Shown in pieces: positions 61,603 through 64,000 of a stretch of 64,000 bases of DNA. Under the pieces are notes generated by a model. The model searched no databases, was not told the origin of the DNA, and saw nothing but the letters and a program-made list of their open reading frames with translations. Each line of letters starts with the position of its first letter. Within the stretch, counting starts at the first letter, position 1. The stretch comes from Dasypus novemcinctus (taxonomy: Eukaryota > Chordata > Mammalia > Cingulata > Dasypodidae): the NCBI RefSeq assembly GCF_030445035.2, contig NC_080696.1, forward strand, positions 26,115,661 to 26,179,660, read 5' to 3'. The position numbers and the translations under genes are program-made.

Positions 61603-64000
61603 CTTAGTTTTCAAATCTAATCAAGATAGTATTTTCACAGTGCACTATGTGAATTCTGTGTTATAACATTCATTATAAGTCAATTTAAGTACATATCAGT
61701 AAATTAAGCATGTAATTTACTTAGCTTTGAAAAATAATCAAGGTAGTGTTTCCACAGTTTACTAAAAGAGGTCACTTTTTAAAAACTGATTGTAAGTCAT
61801 GCTTATTGTGAACACACATATTGTACATATTGGTGAACAAATCATGTACTTAGCTTTCAAAGCTACTGAATATATTATTTTCACAGTTCATTGAGTTCTA
61901 TATTTTAACATTGATTGTAATTCAATAATTATATAGCAGTAAATAAAGCATGACTATACTTATTTTAAGAACTAATGAAGATAGAATTTTCCCAATTAAC
62001 AAATTGAATATTGTGTTTAAAATCGATTGTAAGTCAATATACATAGAGATGAATAATCCATGTATATTACATAATTTTCAAAACTAATCAATATAATGTT
62101 TACACTGTCCACTGTTATCTGTGTTTTATCACTGATTGTAAGTCAAAATAAGTACATAGCAGTGAATAAAGGACTCATTTTACTTAGATTTAAAACTAGT
62201 AAGATTGTGTTTTCACAATTAACTGAGTTCTGTGTTTTAACATTGATTTTAGGAAATATAAGTTCATTGCAGTAAGTAAGCCATGTATTTTATAAATTTT
62301 CAAAACTAACCATATTTTTTCACACTTCTTTAAGTGAGTTCTGTGTTTTAACTTTCATTGTAAGCAAACATACCTGCATAGCTGTGAATAAAACAGGTAT
62401 TTTACTTAGTTTTCTAAATTAATCATTACAGCATTCATAGTTAACCATATGATTTCTGTTTTATAATATTGATTGCAAGGCAATATAAGTATAAAGCCTT
62501 CATTAAAGCATGTATTAACTTTCTATTCAAAACTAATCAGATAGAGATTTCATAGTTCACAAAGTGAGTTCTGTGATTTCAAATGGATTGTAAGGCAATA
62601 AAAATGCATATCAGTGAATGAAGCCTGTATTTTACTCAGATCTCAAAATTAATCCAGATTGTCCTTTTAAAGATCACTAAGTGAGGTCTGTGTTTTAACA
62701 TTAATTCTAAGTCAATACAAATAATTGGCATTGAATAAATCATATATTTTACTTAGTTCTCAAAATCAATCAATATAGTATATTTACAGTTCACTAAGAG
62801 TTCTCTTTTTAACATAGATTGTAAGTCAATATATGTAAGTAGCAGTGGATAAATATGCATTGTATTTAGTTTTCAAATAATCATGATAACATTGCCACAG
62901 TTCACTAAGTGAATTCTGTTTTAACATTTATAGTAAGTCAATATAAGTGCATAAGGGTGAGTAAAAAATATATTTTACCCAGTTTTCCCAAATAATCAAC
63001 ACAGTGTTTCATAGTTCACTGAGTTCTATGTTTTACCATTGATTGTAAGCCAAAATAAGTACTTAAGATTGAATAAAGCATGTAATTTACTGTTTTCAAA
63101 ACAAAGGTTTTTTTAATACTTCACTAATTGATTTCTGTGTTTTAACATTGATTGTAAACAAATTAACTATATAGAGGTGAAAAAGCATTTATTTTACTTA
63201 GTATTATGAGTTCTGATTTATAACATTGATTGTAAGTCAATCTAAGTAAACAGAGGTGAGTAAAGCATGTATTTTACTTAGATTTCAAAGCAAATGAAAA
63301 TAGTGTTTTCACAGTTCACTAACTGATTTCTGTGTTTTAATATTGATGTAAGTCAATATAAGTACATAGCAGTGAATAAAGCATTTATACTACAGAGTTT
63401 CAAAACTAATCATGACAGAGTTTTCAGAGTTCACCTAATGAGTTCTGTGTTTTAACATTGAAAGTAAGTCATAGCAATTAATAAAGTATGTATTTTACTT
63501 AGCTTTCAAAAAATCAAGTTAGTGTTTTTAGAATACTGTAATTGATATTTGTGATTTAATATTGGTTGTAAGTACATATGTATATACATAGCTGTGAATA
63601 TAGTATTTATATTCCATAGTTTTAAAAATTAATCAACAGTGTTTTCACCATTCACCAAATGAGTCCTGTGTTTTAACATTGATTATATGTCATATAAGTA
63701 CATTGCTGCTAATAAAGCATGTATTTTATTGATTTTAAAATAAATCATGTTAGTGTCTCTAAAGTTCACAAAGTGAGTTCTATGTTGAACATTGTAAGTA
63801 AATATAAGTACATAGAGGGAAATAAAGCAGGTATTTTTCTGTATCAAAACTAAACAATATAGTTTTATCACAGTTCACCTAGTGAGTTCTGTGTTTTAAC
63901 ATTGTAAGAAAATATATACATATTAGTGAATGAAGTATGTATTGCACTTAGTTTACAAAACTAATCATTATAGTGTTCACAGTTCACTATGTGAGCTCTT
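61603..64000 (-). repeat. Satellite array, reverse orientation (part 4)
   Basis: About 21 monomers continuing to the window end, in the same orientation as 58767-60343. Here the units are closest to the consensus, e.g. 63340-63460 with 'gttctgtgttttaacattg' and 'agtacatagcagtgaataaa'. The array goes on beyond the window. Confidence 0.93.

Overview
This window is mammalian DNA made almost entirely of repeats, and I found no intact host gene. The best lineage clue is a tRNA-derived SINE at 61025-61484 with a second, reverse-strand copy at 38373-38777. Both look like the DAS-SINE family of armadillos, so the most likely source is an armadillo (Dasypus) or a close xenarthran. That rests on recalled family resemblance, not on a search.

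The left part (1-24165) is mostly LINE-1 (L1). After several L1 3'-UTR pieces in mixed orientation (240-3480) comes a nearly full-length reverse-strand L1 (3641-13006). It has a long bipartite 3' UTR, broken ORF2 and ORF1, and a 5' UTR that starts with three units of about 200 bp. A forward 5'-truncated L1 (13016-16012) follows. Next is a possible endogenous-retrovirus remnant (env-like piece near 16171-16407, LTR at about 23479-24165), which is interrupted by a forward L1 (16822-23469) flanked by ATATAATGT on both sides. That L1 has lost about 3 kb between ORF1 and the end of ORF2.

The middle and right are built on an AT-rich tandem repeat with a unit of about 112-117 bp. It runs in forward orientation at 24166-29621 and in reverse orientation at 37779-41560, 43062-43133, 58767-60343 and 61603-64000. 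Several elements sit in or between these blocks: a reverse L1 with an ORF2 deletion (29850-37778), a reverse DAS-SINE, a reverse L1 3' fragment (41573-43061), a processed HNRNPA1 pseudogene with an inverted 5' half (43255-44972), two L1 insertions with inverted 5' segments (45010-47490 and 47495-56240), a composite L1 (56430-58766), and a second LTR (60344-61602) with a DAS-SINE inside it.

No gene here works with another in a pathway. The window records retrotransposition (target-primed insertion, twin priming, nesting) into and around a satellite. The most informative features are the orientation switch of the satellite with a hairpin-linked inverted L1 segment at the junction, the L1 3' UTR that consists of two related modules, the 5'-UTR monomers, and the repeated 5'-inversion structures. 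All coding remnants carry stops, frameshifts or deletions. Boundaries of diverged repeats were judged by eye and may be off by 10-50 bases.
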